Below are positions 35,895 to 43,940 of a DNA stretch of 64,000 nt, piece after piece. The notes under the pieces were generated by a model. It worked only from the letters and a program-made list of their open reading frames with translations. It ran no database searches and was not told the DNA's origin. This DNA is from Desulfobacteraceae bacterium. Its GTDB lineage: Bacteria > Desulfobacterota > Desulfobacteria > Desulfobacterales > Desulfobacteraceae. The stretch is taken from positions 1 through 64,000 of the forward strand of contig JADGFI010000031.1 of assembly GCA_016743945.1 (NCBI GenBank), written 5' to 3'. Both the position numbers and the translations under genes were made by a program. Position 1 is the first letter of the stretch, and the number at the start of each line of letters is the position of its first letter.

Positions 35895-36932
35895 TTGGAT
35901 ATTCCTAAGTTTCATCCAGACTCAAGAGCCCTGGTCAAACAATATCTGACCCCGGCTATATACAAACAACTATCCCCCTTAGAAACCCCAAGCGGATTCA
36001 CCCTGAAGGCTGCCATCCAGTCAGGTCTTAAAAACCCAGACAGCCACATCGGAATCTATGCGGGTGATGCCCTTTCCTATTCTGTGTTTTCCCGTATATT
36101 AGATCCCATTATCCATGCCTACCATGCAGTGGGAAAAACATTTGAACACAGTCCCGATCTTGATCAAACTGGCCTTGATCAACCCTCTCTTGCGCCATTG
36201 GATCCGGGCAAGGACTTTATCTTGTCTTGCAGAGTCCGGGTGGCCCGGAATCTATCAGAATTTTGTTTTCCCTGCCACATCCACTCCCGGGACCGGGCCC
36301 GGGTTGCATCCCTTGTTTTTGATGCAGTAAAAAAGTTGCCCCAGGAGCTTGCGGGCAGTTATCTTTCGTTCAACGATCTAAGTCCTTCTCAGATGCAAGA
36401 TCACCTCACCCGGAAACAGGCATTTCCCAAAGGGGATAGATTCCAGGATGCTGCAGGCATAAACCGGGATTTCCCGGATGCCCGGGGAATTTTTGCAAGC
36501 CAGGATAACAATTTTATGATTTGGGTCAATGAAGAGGATCATTTAAGAATCATCTCCATGGAAGCCTCCGCTGATCTTTCCGGGGTGTTTAATCGGCTCT
36601 GCCGTGGGTTGGGTCATTTGAGCACCCAGCTTGAATTTGCATTTGACAAACGCTACGGTTTTTTGACCTCCTGCCCCACCAATATCGGAAGTGCCATGCG
36701 GGCAGGGGTTCATATTCGGTTAAGAAAGCTTGAAAAAAACAAGGGCATCTTAGAAAAACTGACCGCCCAATACCAACTCCAGATCCGGGGAACCGGTGGA
36801 GAAAAAACATCGGTGGAAAAGGGCATTTTTGATATCTCTAATAAGCAGCGACTGGGAATCCCGGAATCCTTGATCATCCAGAACCTCCACGCAGGACTTG
36901 CCGCCATTATTGAAGCGGAAAAAAGTCTCTAA
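35895..36932 (+). CDS. ATP:guanido phosphotransferase (arginine kinase-like)
   Basis: This is a full-length phosphagen kinase of 345 residues, the size of invertebrate arginine kinases. The N-terminal helical domain is followed by the catalytic domain: SCRVRVARNLSEF, WVNEEDHLRIISM (catalytic Glu), CPTNIGSAMRAGVHIRL (reactive Cys), and RGTGGEKTSVEKGIFDISNK with the second acidic residue. It differs from the short McsB type, which lacks the N-terminal domain. Phosphoarginine would buffer ATP. The start must be TTG at 35895: an in-frame stop lies eight codons upstream and no ATG is available. Substrate (arginine or another guanidine) needs assay. Confidence 0.93.
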   Translation: MDIPKFHPDSRALVKQYLTPAIYKQLSPLETPSGFTLKAAIQSGLKNPDSHIGIYAGDALSYSVFSRILDPIIHAYHAVGKTFEHSPDLDQTGLDQPSLAPLDPGKDFILSCRVRVARNLSEFCFPCHIHSRDRARVASLVFDAVKKLPQELAGSYLSFNDLSPSQMQDHLTRKQAFPKGDRFQDAAGINRDFPDARGIFASQDNNFMIWVNEEDHLRIISMEASADLSGVFNRLCRGLGHLSTQLEFAFDKRYGFLTSCPTNIGSAMRAGVHIRLRKLEKNKGILEKLTAQYQLQIRGTGGEKTSVEKGIFDISNKQRLGIPESLIIQNLHAGLAAIIEAEKSL

Positions 36933-37044
36933 CCCCCATTCTTTTACATCCGGTTTTTACATCCCTTTTGCAATCGGGCACTTGCCATCCCTTCTTTAAT
37001 GTATAAATTAAAGTTAGTCACAACTAATAATGACGGAGTAAGCC

Positions 37045-38175
37045 ATGAAATATTTTATACTATTTTTATTGACACTAGCCCTTGTTATACCAGCAGGGGT
37101 TCTGCTGTCTGCCGACAAGAAAGCCGATATTGAGTCAAAGGAGGAACTTTTGGAAAAAACAAATCAAGTTGAAACAGCAACCTTTGCAGGCGGATGTTTC
37201 TGGTGTGTGGAATCAAGCTTTGAAGGACAAAACGGAGTGTTAAGCGTTATCTCGGGTTATACAGGGGGAGGTGAAGAGAATCCGACCTATGAGCAAGTTT
37301 CATCCGGTGCCACCGGCCATTTTGAGGCCATCCAGATCACCTACGACCCGAATATCATTTCCTATAAATCCCTGGTTGAAATTTTTTTCCAGCAAATCGA
37401 TCCCACGGATGGGCAAGGGTCCTTTGTGGACAGGGGAGACCAGTATCGATCCGCCGTGTTTTTCCACACAGAAGCTCAACAAGCCCAGGCTAAAGACACC
37501 ATCCGTCTTATTGACACCTCAAAAATATTTGACAGCCCTGTGGCGACACAGGTACTTCCCGCAAGCCTCTTTTACACAGCAGAAACATATCATCAGGATT
37601 ATCATCAAAAAAACCCCATCCGGTATAAATTTTACCGGGCCGGATCCGGCAGGGACACCTTCATTAAAAACTTCTGGAAGAACGGTAACAACCGCATTTT
37701 TGATCAAAAGGAAACCACAGCCCCCCCTGAGGGCCTGGAGCAGCCCCTTCTTTCAAACGAAGTCTTAAAAAAAAGGCTCACCCCACTTCAATATCGGGTG
37801 ACCCGGGAAAACGGTACAGAACCTGCCTTTGACAATGCCTACTGGGACAATAAACGACAGGGCATTTATGTGGACCTTATTTCAAACAAAGCCTTGTTTT
37901 CATCCACGGACAAATTTGTTTCCGGAACCGGCTGGCCCAGTTTCACCAAGCCCATTGACAAGATTGAAGTGGTTGAGGTTGAGGACAATTCATTTTTCAT
38001 GCGGCGGGTAGAGGTAAGAAGCAAAACAGGCGATGCCCACCTGGGCCATATTTTTAATGATGGTCCTGCCCCCACAAAATTGCGGTATTGCATTAATTCA
38101 GCCTCCCTTCGATTTATACCAAGAGAAGACCTGGACAAAGAGGGGTATTCAAATCTCGGTCATCTTTTTGAATAA
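37045..38175 (+). CDS. msrAB: Secreted methionine sulfoxide reductase MsrA-MsrB fusion
   Basis: This 376-residue protein begins with a signal peptide (about residues 1-23). The MsrA domain has the catalytic GGCFWCVESSF (about 50-60), and the MsrB domain shows GTGWPSF, SKTGDAHLGH and RYCINSASLRF with the catalytic Cys. The zinc-binding CxxC pairs found in many MsrB proteins are absent. It repairs both methionine sulfoxide isomers in periplasmic proteins. It stands alone downstream of arginine kinase and fits the oxygen-defence theme of the region. Confidence 0.94.
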   Translation: MKYFILFLLTLALVIPAGVLLSADKKADIESKEELLEKTNQVETATFAGGCFWCVESSFEGQNGVLSVISGYTGGGEENPTYEQVSSGATGHFEAIQITYDPNIISYKSLVEIFFQQIDPTDGQGSFVDRGDQYRSAVFFHTEAQQAQAKDTIRLIDTSKIFDSPVATQVLPASLFYTAETYHQDYHQKNPIRYKFYRAGSGRDTFIKNFWKNGNNRIFDQKETTAPPEGLEQPLLSNEVLKKRLTPLQYRVTRENGTEPAFDNAYWDNKRQGIYVDLISNKALFSSTDKFVSGTGWPSFTKPIDKIEVVEVEDNSFFMRRVEVRSKTGDAHLGHIFNDGPAPTKLRYCINSASLRFIPREDLDKEGYSNLGHLFE

Positions 38176-38200
38176 CAGGCCGTACGTATCCCTTTGATTT

Positions 38201-39238
38201 TTATCCAGACATCCAGACACCATGGCGCAGCCGCCAGACAATGGCCGGCAGAACGGCCAGGATCAAAAAAACGAGCTGTGCCATGGTGATTCTTTTTGCT
38301 GCGTGGCAACAACGATCCAGCGCTATCCAATAAATGCCGGTGTCGTGTTTCACTAAACATGGCAGCAAAAAGATCGTAAGCCCCTCCATTCCGATAAATC
38401 CCATTGCACCATACAGCGGATACCCGACAAGATAATGCTCAGGAAGGAACAGGCACCAGGGGCAATGATGATGAAGCACACGATAGTGATAGGCTGACAG
38501 AACATTGACCAGCATCAGGGCCGCCACCGGCAGCCACAACCAGGTGACGGTGGCAAGTAGAAATCTTGCCCGGGGACGATCCCCCCTTGAAACGATTAAG
38601 GCCACAGACAGCATGAAAAGCAGGATGTTCAGAACAATGAAGGCACCCGCCCACACACTATCCCCCAACCCGAAAATACTGCTTGCCTGTTCCAGGGTTG
38701 AAAACTGATCGTAAACAACCGCACAGCAGTCCACCGGCTGGTGGGGTCTGATTCCTGCAAATGATTCATAGGTCTGCTTAAATGTTAAGACAGCCACCAC
38801 AGGGATGGCCAGAAACAGGCGGGCAGACGTCTGGGTCAACGGCATCTCAGGGAGCATTCGATTCAGTCTGTCCAGTTCATACCAAAGTTTCATCAGCAGC
38901 AGCAAAAGACCGGAATACAGCAGCAACCGGGTGCTGCCATCGGCCGCCATTGCCTGACAGACGCCGGTACCGCACATTGCGCCGGGAATATCCTCGCGGA
39001 AGATATTGGCAATTCCAAAAATAAGCAGACCCGCAGAAAATAACGATAACCCGCAAGCGGCTCTTCCCAGAATAGAGGCGCCCTCCGCCTTGGCTTCCAG
39101 GGACAGCTGACCTGAGTCAGCCACAAGCGGCTGCCAGTGAAGTACCGTGTTCACCCATGTTGGGCAGGCCGCCAGCATAAGCAGCAGCGACATAAACTGC
39201 GCGGATAGGATGGCCAGCAATAGGGGGTGCCAAAACAT
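38201..39238 (-). CDS. Polytopic membrane protein with Cys pairs, NosL/ABC-associated
   Basis: From the Met at 39238 this is a protein of about 345 residues with around nine membrane segments. Cysteine motifs are placed at predicted membrane edges: MCGTGVC, DCCAVVYDQF and HHHCPWCLFLPEH. I do not recognise a named family. The CPWC motif recalls thiol-disulfide or vitamin K epoxide reductase-like proteins, but the rest does not clearly match. It is the last gene of a five-gene operon with NosL, a one-helix protein, an FtsX-type permease and an ABC ATPase; a role in metal or thiol handling is inferred. Confidence 0.75.
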   Translation of the reverse strand: MFWHPLLLAILSAQFMSLLLMLAACPTWVNTVLHWQPLVADSGQLSLEAKAEGASILGRAACGLSLFSAGLLIFGIANIFREDIPGAMCGTGVCQAMAADGSTRLLLYSGLLLLLMKLWYELDRLNRMLPEMPLTQTSARLFLAIPVVAVLTFKQTYESFAGIRPHQPVDCCAVVYDQFSTLEQASSIFGLGDSVWAGAFIVLNILLFMLSVALIVSRGDRPRARFLLATVTWLWLPVAALMLVNVLSAYHYRVLHHHCPWCLFLPEHYLVGYPLYGAMGFIGMEGLTIFLLPCLVKHDTGIYWIALDRCCHAAKRITMAQLVFLILAVLPAIVWRLRHGVWMSG

Positions 39239-39246
39239 GATATGCC

Positions 39247-39933
39247 TCAGGAAATCAATAGATTCAGGACACCGTTTTCCAACCGGTAACACAGAGGCGG
39301 TCCCGGGAGGGTGTCCAGGGTTAATCCATGTGCGGCAACGATCACAACCGCATTCCGGCAGGCATGATGGTACAGCAGGTCCATCATCTGTCTGCTGCTT
39401 TGGGCATCCAGATGAGATGTGGGTTCGTCGGCAAATATAAAGTCCGGCTGGTTGACAATTGCCCTGGCCATGGCTGTTTTCTTTCGTTCTCCCCCTGAAA
39501 GTGAGGCGACCGGATTGCCGGCATGGTTCAACAATCCCACTCGTTCAAGTGCGTCCATGGCTTGGCTGCGGCATGCGGACAGGGTGCGACCCAGAGGAAT
39601 CAACGGCAGCATGACATTTTCCAGGACCGTCAGATCCGGCACAAGATGGTCGTGCTGAAAAACAATGCCCGCTTGCCGCCGCCATCGGTCCCTGTGCGGT
39701 CCGGTCCAGCGGGAAATTGCCTGGTCGTTTACCATCACCTCGCCCGATGTCGGGCGGGTGAGCCCTGCCAGTGTATTGAGCAAAGTGGTTTTGCCTGTGC
39801 CAACAGGGCCGGTGATAATGCTCATTTTTCCCGCCTGAAAACCGGCAGAGATATTGTCCAGGACTATGCGTTTTTTTTTGTTTCCCGTGGTAAAGGAAAC
39901 GCTTAGATTGCGGCATGTAATTTTGGAAATCAT
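39247..39933 (-). CDS. ABC transporter ATP-binding protein
   Basis: This 228-residue ATPase of the LolD/MacB type has Walker A ITGPVGTGKTTLLN, signature SLSGGERKKTAMA and Walker B FIFADEPTSHLD. Its start overlaps the stop of the FtsX-type permease gene by 4 bases, so they form one transporter. With NosL in the same operon, the transporter may help deliver copper or a metal cofactor, as NosFY helps nitrous oxide reductase, but the permease type differs from NosY. Confidence 0.9.
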   Translation of the reverse strand: MISKITCRNLSVSFTTGNKKKRIVLDNISAGFQAGKMSIITGPVGTGKTTLLNTLAGLTRPTSGEVMVNDQAISRWTGPHRDRWRRQAGIVFQHDHLVPDLTVLENVMLPLIPLGRTLSACRSQAMDALERVGLLNHAGNPVASLSGGERKKTAMARAIVNQPDFIFADEPTSHLDAQSSRQMMDLLYHHACRNAVVIVAAHGLTLDTLPGPPLCYRLENGVLNLLIS

Positions 39934-41087
39934 CGGTGGCCTGCCCCTTTGATCATATCATAAACATCCGAGGTTGCCCCCTTTAATGCGGGTAAAAAAG
40001 CAGACGCAATCACCGGTACCAGCATCAAGGCAGCCACTTCCAGCACGACGGCTGCAGCACCCGTTGTTTCCAGATAAAACGATGGGGGTATGGTTTTCCA
40101 ACCGAAGAAAAAATCAGCCACCCAGCCGGCACCGGGTCCGTAAACCAGAACAAAGGACAGGCAGATGCCGACAGCGGCCGAAGGCAGGCAGACAAACAAT
40201 TCCCGGTACATTTGAAACCGGATAATATCACCGGTGGTCCATCCCGTTGCTTTCATAATGCCAAGATCCGATTGCCGCCCCATTGATTTTCGGGTGTTTA
40301 CCGCAACCAGAAGGCACAAGGCCAGCACCGCAGGAATCACGGTGATGGCGACAAGGGTTCTTGCGCGATTCAAACGGCTGGCAGAAATTCCCTGACTCTG
40401 CCGCCTTGTGACACATCTCACCGGCCAGGCGAATGCATCGGCAAGGTCTGACAGGATGGCGTCCTGCTCTTCCTCATGAAAAACGTCAATGGCCAAATCA
40501 CTGGCATACCCCTTGGGAAGGCCGATCAGCTGTCGGGCATCCTCGGGATTCATCAGTACCAGGTCATGGGTAAACAGGCTGGTTTTTTCCGGCAGGCGAT
40601 CGATGACCTGATAGTTCTGGCGGATCACCCCTTCCAATTGCAGGGTGCCGGCAGATTGACCGGTAGATTGACCTGATGCAACGCCAAACCCGATGATCAC
40701 TTCCCCCCTTTCCGGCAGCCGGGTCAGCTGGCCGGCCAGCCCTTGGGGCATCCCCTCTCGTTGTACCCCCACCATGGTCAACAGTCCTGGGCCATTGACC
40801 AGGCCCCAGATTCTGGGCCTCACAGAAACAACCCCGACAACCGTTTGGGCCGCCCGGACCGATGCCGGAACCGGCAGGGGACAAAAGCCTGCGGCATCAA
40901 ATCGTCTCAAAACAATGGAAGGCGAGGCGTTTAGCAAGGTGTTCAGCGTATCCTGCACTGCCCGTGGAAACAGCAGCAGGGTGCCAACAATGGCAATGGT
41001 CAAGGTCAAGGTGATGCCCAGAAGAAGGGCTTCAAAGGGACGCCGCAAAAGATCCCGGAAAGCCCAGATCTGCAGGGTACTGAACAT
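39930..41087 (-). CDS. FtsX-like ABC transporter permease
   Basis: This 385-residue permease has one N-terminal membrane helix, a periplasmic domain of about 200 residues, and three C-terminal helices, the MacB/FtsX layout. Such permeases usually drive mechanical work on the periplasmic side rather than classical transport. It shares one base with the small upstream gene and overlaps the ATPase gene by 4 bases. Confidence 0.87.
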   Translation of the reverse strand: MFSTLQIWAFRDLLRRPFEALLLGITLTLTIAIVGTLLLFPRAVQDTLNTLLNASPSIVLRRFDAAGFCPLPVPASVRAAQTVVGVVSVRPRIWGLVNGPGLLTMVGVQREGMPQGLAGQLTRLPERGEVIIGFGVASGQSTGQSAGTLQLEGVIRQNYQVIDRLPEKTSLFTHDLVLMNPEDARQLIGLPKGYASDLAIDVFHEEEQDAILSDLADAFAWPVRCVTRRQSQGISASRLNRARTLVAITVIPAVLALCLLVAVNTRKSMGRQSDLGIMKATGWTTGDIIRFQMYRELFVCLPSAAVGICLSFVLVYGPGAGWVADFFFGWKTIPPSFYLETTGAAAVVLEVAALMLVPVIASAFLPALKGATSDVYDMIKGAGHR

Positions 41088-41425
41088 CAGTCTTTTAATA
41101 GCATCTCTCCTCTCGCCGGTTTAGAGCTGCCGGCCATCTGCTTTTCCAGGGAAAAATCCGCCAATGGCATCAATGGCAGGTGGGGGCTCTGACGCAGGGT
41201 TATTGCCGGACCGGCATAACCGGCATTGCGCATCACATGCCCTGATGGAACGATGGCAGGGGTCTGGAGTGCTAAATAGGTGATCCACAATTGTGTCGTC
41301 TGCTGTGAATCGCCATGGGTCTGGACGCTGAGTATGACAATAACAGCAAGTGCGATAAAGCTTACCAGGGCTATCACCAAAAGGCCGTTTCCGGATGTGT
41401 CGAGCCGATCGCAGGATGGCTTCAT
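41087..41425 (-). CDS. Small membrane-anchored protein of the NosL/ABC operon
   Basis: This 112-residue protein has a single N-terminal membrane helix (about 15-35, LLVIALVSFIALAVIVILSV) and a periplasmic remainder with little homology I can recognise. It lies between NosL and the permease with no gaps, so it should belong to the same complex or pathway. Function unknown. Confidence 0.7.
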   Translation of the reverse strand: MKPSCDRLDTSGNGLLVIALVSFIALAVIVILSVQTHGDSQQTTQLWITYLALQTPAIVPSGHVMRNAGYAGPAITLRQSPHLPLMPLADFSLEKQMAGSSKPARGEMLLKD

Positions 41426-41995
41426 TTATTCTGCCATGTTTCTGCCGGTCATTTCATACCAGCGGGCATCATTCAGATCCAAAAGCCGCACCTGGATTTT
41501 ACCCCCATGCCGTCGTTTAAACACCTTGAGGTGACGTTCATCCAGAACAGGCACAAGCGCCGGTCCCATGGGGCCGATGACATCCGAACCATATACAAAT
41601 ATCGTCTCACGAGCATCCATCTGCCGGCCGGAAAAGTATTCTCGAACCATGGGTCGTTCAAGCAGTTCTCTTGCTAACCCCAGGTATATTTCAGGATGCA
41701 TCCACGACCGAATCAGACAACCGGTACTGCAAAAATAATACGTACCGGTATCTTTTAACTGGATCGCACAATTAAATTTTGGATACTGGATTACCCTCAT
41801 TCCGCAAACCGGGCAACGGTCCGAGGGGCTTACCTGCATCTGATAGTTTTCGTCTAAAGGCGTAAGGCCGATCCGGGGATGCTTCCCGTCAAAAGCCTCG
41901 GACACCCCAAAAGGCAATCCCACAGACAGCAACAGCAGCATTGCAAATAAAAGTAACCTGGTTCCCATTGCTTTTTTTATAAAGACCTTTAACAA
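41426..41995 (-). CDS. NosL-like protein
   Basis: NosL proteins are small copper-binding lipoproteins or exported proteins that assist maturation of nitrous oxide reductase and other copper sites. The motif DRCPVCGMRVIQYPKF and the downstream CSTGC are present. The start is uncertain: TTG at 41995 (AAAGGA six bases upstream) gives a signal peptide; ATG at 41968 is an alternative, and the frame is open to 42148. No nitrous oxide reductase is in the window. It is the first gene of the five-gene operon. Confidence 0.85.
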   Translation of the reverse strand: MLKVFIKKAMGTRLLLFAMLLLLSVGLPFGVSEAFDGKHPRIGLTPLDENYQMQVSPSDRCPVCGMRVIQYPKFNCAIQLKDTGTYYFCSTGCLIRSWMHPEIYLGLARELLERPMVREYFSGRQMDARETIFVYGSDVIGPMGPALVPVLDERHLKVFKRRHGGKIQVRLLDLNDARWYEMTGRNMAE

Positions 41996-42076
41996 ACCCG
42001 TTCCTTTTTTATCCGGTGTCCTACTGTCCCGAATCCTGTTATCAGCTGTTATCACCATGAGGCGGGCGCTTCTGGC

Positions 42077-42105
42077 TTGACGCAATATCAAACAATCTGT
42101 ACTAT
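42077..42105 (+). promoter_or_regulatory. Candidate promoter for the TauE/SafE-like gene
   Basis: TTGACG (42077) and TACTAT (42100) are separated by 17 bases on the plus strand, 19 bases upstream of the first ATG of the TauE/SafE-like gene. The -10 match is moderate. Confidence 0.35.
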
Positions 42106-42123
42106 ACTCACAAGTGTTAATCA

Positions 42124-42852
42124 ATGCAATTAATTCATGATAGATCAATGGAACCCTTTTGGATTATGGAAGCATCCTCCCTGTTGACTTTATTTTTTCT
42201 CGGCCTTTCTGGAACAGGCCATTGCCTCGGCATGTGTGGTCCGCTGGTCCTGGCTTTTCCCGGCAAAACCGGAAGAATCGATTCCCATCTATGTTACCAT
42301 GCCGGCAGGATTATCACCTACATGCTCATCGGGGTCCTCATGGGAAGTCTGGGTCTTGCACTGGCAAAACTTGTCTGTGTTGCAGGGCTGAACTACCTTG
42401 AAACCCTGGCCCGCATCCAGATAGTTTTTTCTTTGCTGGCAGGACTTTTCCTAGCCCTCTTTGGCCTTGGCCAGCTGGGCATCATCGGTCAGTCTGAATG
42501 GCTTATTATATCCAACCCTCAAAGAATTCCCGGTTATCGCTTTATTGTGCGATCCGCCTTCCAGAGATCTGATCGCACCTTAATGGTCATTACCGGGATG
42601 TTTATGGGCTTTATCCCCTGCGGCCTGTCTTTTGCCGCATTTTCAAGCGCATTGGCTGCCAGCCGGCCGCTGGAAGGCGGCGCATTTTTGCTGGCTTTTG
42701 GTCTGGGCACACTGCCCGGCCTGCTGCTGCTGGGTACGGGGGCCTCGGTCATTGCCCGCCGATACCGACGGCATTTCGATCTTTTCTCCGGCATGCTCAT
42801 GATCGGCATGGCGGCATCGCTTATCATAGAGGGGGGGGCAGCCCTTTTTTAA
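42124..42852 (+). CDS. Sulfite exporter TauE/SafE family (UreH/DsbD-like) membrane protein
   Basis: This 242-residue protein with about six membrane segments has the hallmark LSGTGHCLGMCGPLVLAFPG near the N-terminus and GFIPCGLSFAAFSSAL in the second half, with Cys in both. This group (DsbD_2/UreH-like) is often found with copper-oxidase assembly and heavy-metal genes; metal or electron transfer across the membrane is suspected. The first ATG (42124) lacks a clear ribosome site, and Met at 42148 is another option. It is the only plus-strand gene between the two NosL units. Confidence 0.82.
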   Translation: MQLIHDRSMEPFWIMEASSLLTLFFLGLSGTGHCLGMCGPLVLAFPGKTGRIDSHLCYHAGRIITYMLIGVLMGSLGLALAKLVCVAGLNYLETLARIQIVFSLLAGLFLALFGLGQLGIIGQSEWLIISNPQRIPGYRFIVRSAFQRSDRTLMVITGMFMGFIPCGLSFAAFSSALAASRPLEGGAFLLAFGLGTLPGLLLLGTGASVIARRYRRHFDLFSGMLMIGMAASLIIEGGAALF

Positions 42853-42867
42853 TCAGCCCTTTTTTAA

Positions 42868-43878
42868 TCAGTCCTCTGTTCTGAAGATCTTAAGCGGATA
42901 CACCCACCCCGGCACAATTTTTTCAATGGCGACATCGCCATAATTGACAGCAGTACCGCCGTTTTCAACAGCAAATTCTGACGCTTCAGCAATTGAGTTG
43001 AAGGGGAACGCCTCATACCCCATGGGGCCGAATACCTTTGAAGATCCGATCACATAAAAGGCGGTCCGGCCACTGGTCCACATCCCGGAATTGCGATCCA
43101 CCACCCAGATCAAAAACGGTTCCCCAGGCGGGTCAATATTTGGCGGGTCAATATTTGACGGGTCAATATTTGACGGGTCAACATATAGAGACGCGTTTCC
43201 CATAAAAGCGAATAAACACTGGGTCGAACAGAAATGAAATGTTTTCCCGGCCTTTATTTGTATCTGACATTTGCCATAGGGGTAGCGGGCCGGAACCATA
43301 TTGCAAACCGGGCATCTGTCTGTTTCGGACGGTTCAACGATCTTGCCCTTTTTAATCTGCCGGACCTTAATCATCTTGTTTTCTTTTAAAACGCTGGATT
43401 TAGCCGCTGCAAGCGCGCCCGAAAAGTCAAGGAGGTCACCCCCGCATCGTTGCGCAAATTCTGCGGCGGTTGTCCTATTATCAAACACAATTTTGGAAAC
43501 CGGACTCATGGTGCCTGCTGCCACCGACCCTGAAACAACAAAAGCACTGCCGGCTGGTATCATCTTCCCGGGTTCGTGATACACTGCGAGCATAATATCG
43601 GTTGGGTCCTGGCCTGTTTTTACACGCCAGTCGGCCAGACAATGAAAAGAGCAGACCTGTTCTACCCCCTGGTAAGGGTTAAACCTGATCCAGGTCCGGG
43701 CCCACATGGGTCGAACCATACCGCAAACCGGACATTGTCCTTGAAACTGAGTTTGTGGCGGCATCAAGGGATGGGGTACCTTACAATCCATTGCGTTCAC
43801 ATCAGGAAGAAATACGGCCAGGGACAAAGGGGTTAAAGAAAGGGTTTTCAAGAATTGGCGACGTTTGAGAGATCTCAT
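42868..43878 (-). CDS. Tat-exported protein with two NosL domains
   Basis: From the Met at 43878 (AAGGA upstream) the product has a twin-arginine signal (KRRQFLKTLS). Then come two NosL-like modules: GQCPVCGMVRPMWARTW with CSFHC, and DRCPVCNMVPARYPYGK with CSTQC. Between the second module and the C-terminal part lies a short repeat of the five residues N-I-D-P-S/P (from four 15-base DNA repeats). Each module probably binds a metal ion. The Tat signal implies export in a folded state, possibly with metal bound. Tandem NosL proteins are uncommon. Confidence 0.85.
   Translation of the reverse strand: MRSLKRRQFLKTLSLTPLSLAVFLPDVNAMDCKVPHPLMPPQTQFQGQCPVCGMVRPMWARTWIRFNPYQGVEQVCSFHCLADWRVKTGQDPTDIMLAVYHEPGKMIPAGSAFVVSGSVAAGTMSPVSKIVFDNRTTAAEFAQRCGGDLLDFSGALAAAKSSVLKENKMIKVRQIKKGKIVEPSETDRCPVCNMVPARYPYGKCQIQIKAGKTFHFCSTQCLFAFMGNASLYVDPSNIDPSNIDPPNIDPPGEPFLIWVVDRNSGMWTSGRTAFYVIGSSKVFGPMGYEAFPFNSIAEASEFAVENGGTAVNYGDVAIEKIVPGWVYPLKIFRTED
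43126..43185. repeat. Four 15-bp tandem repeats inside the double-NosL gene
   Basis: Four units of the form T(G/A)(G/A)CGGGTCAATATT occupy 43126-43185. They keep the frame (15 bases) and encode a five-residue repeat N-I-D-P-S/P on the minus strand, forming a linker after the second NosL module. Repeat number could vary between strains by slippage. Confidence 0.9.
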
Positions 43879-43940
43879 TTCATATCCTTTCAAAAGTGTG
43901 TATAACAATCGAACTGACCATGACTGAAGGCCGTCTTGTT

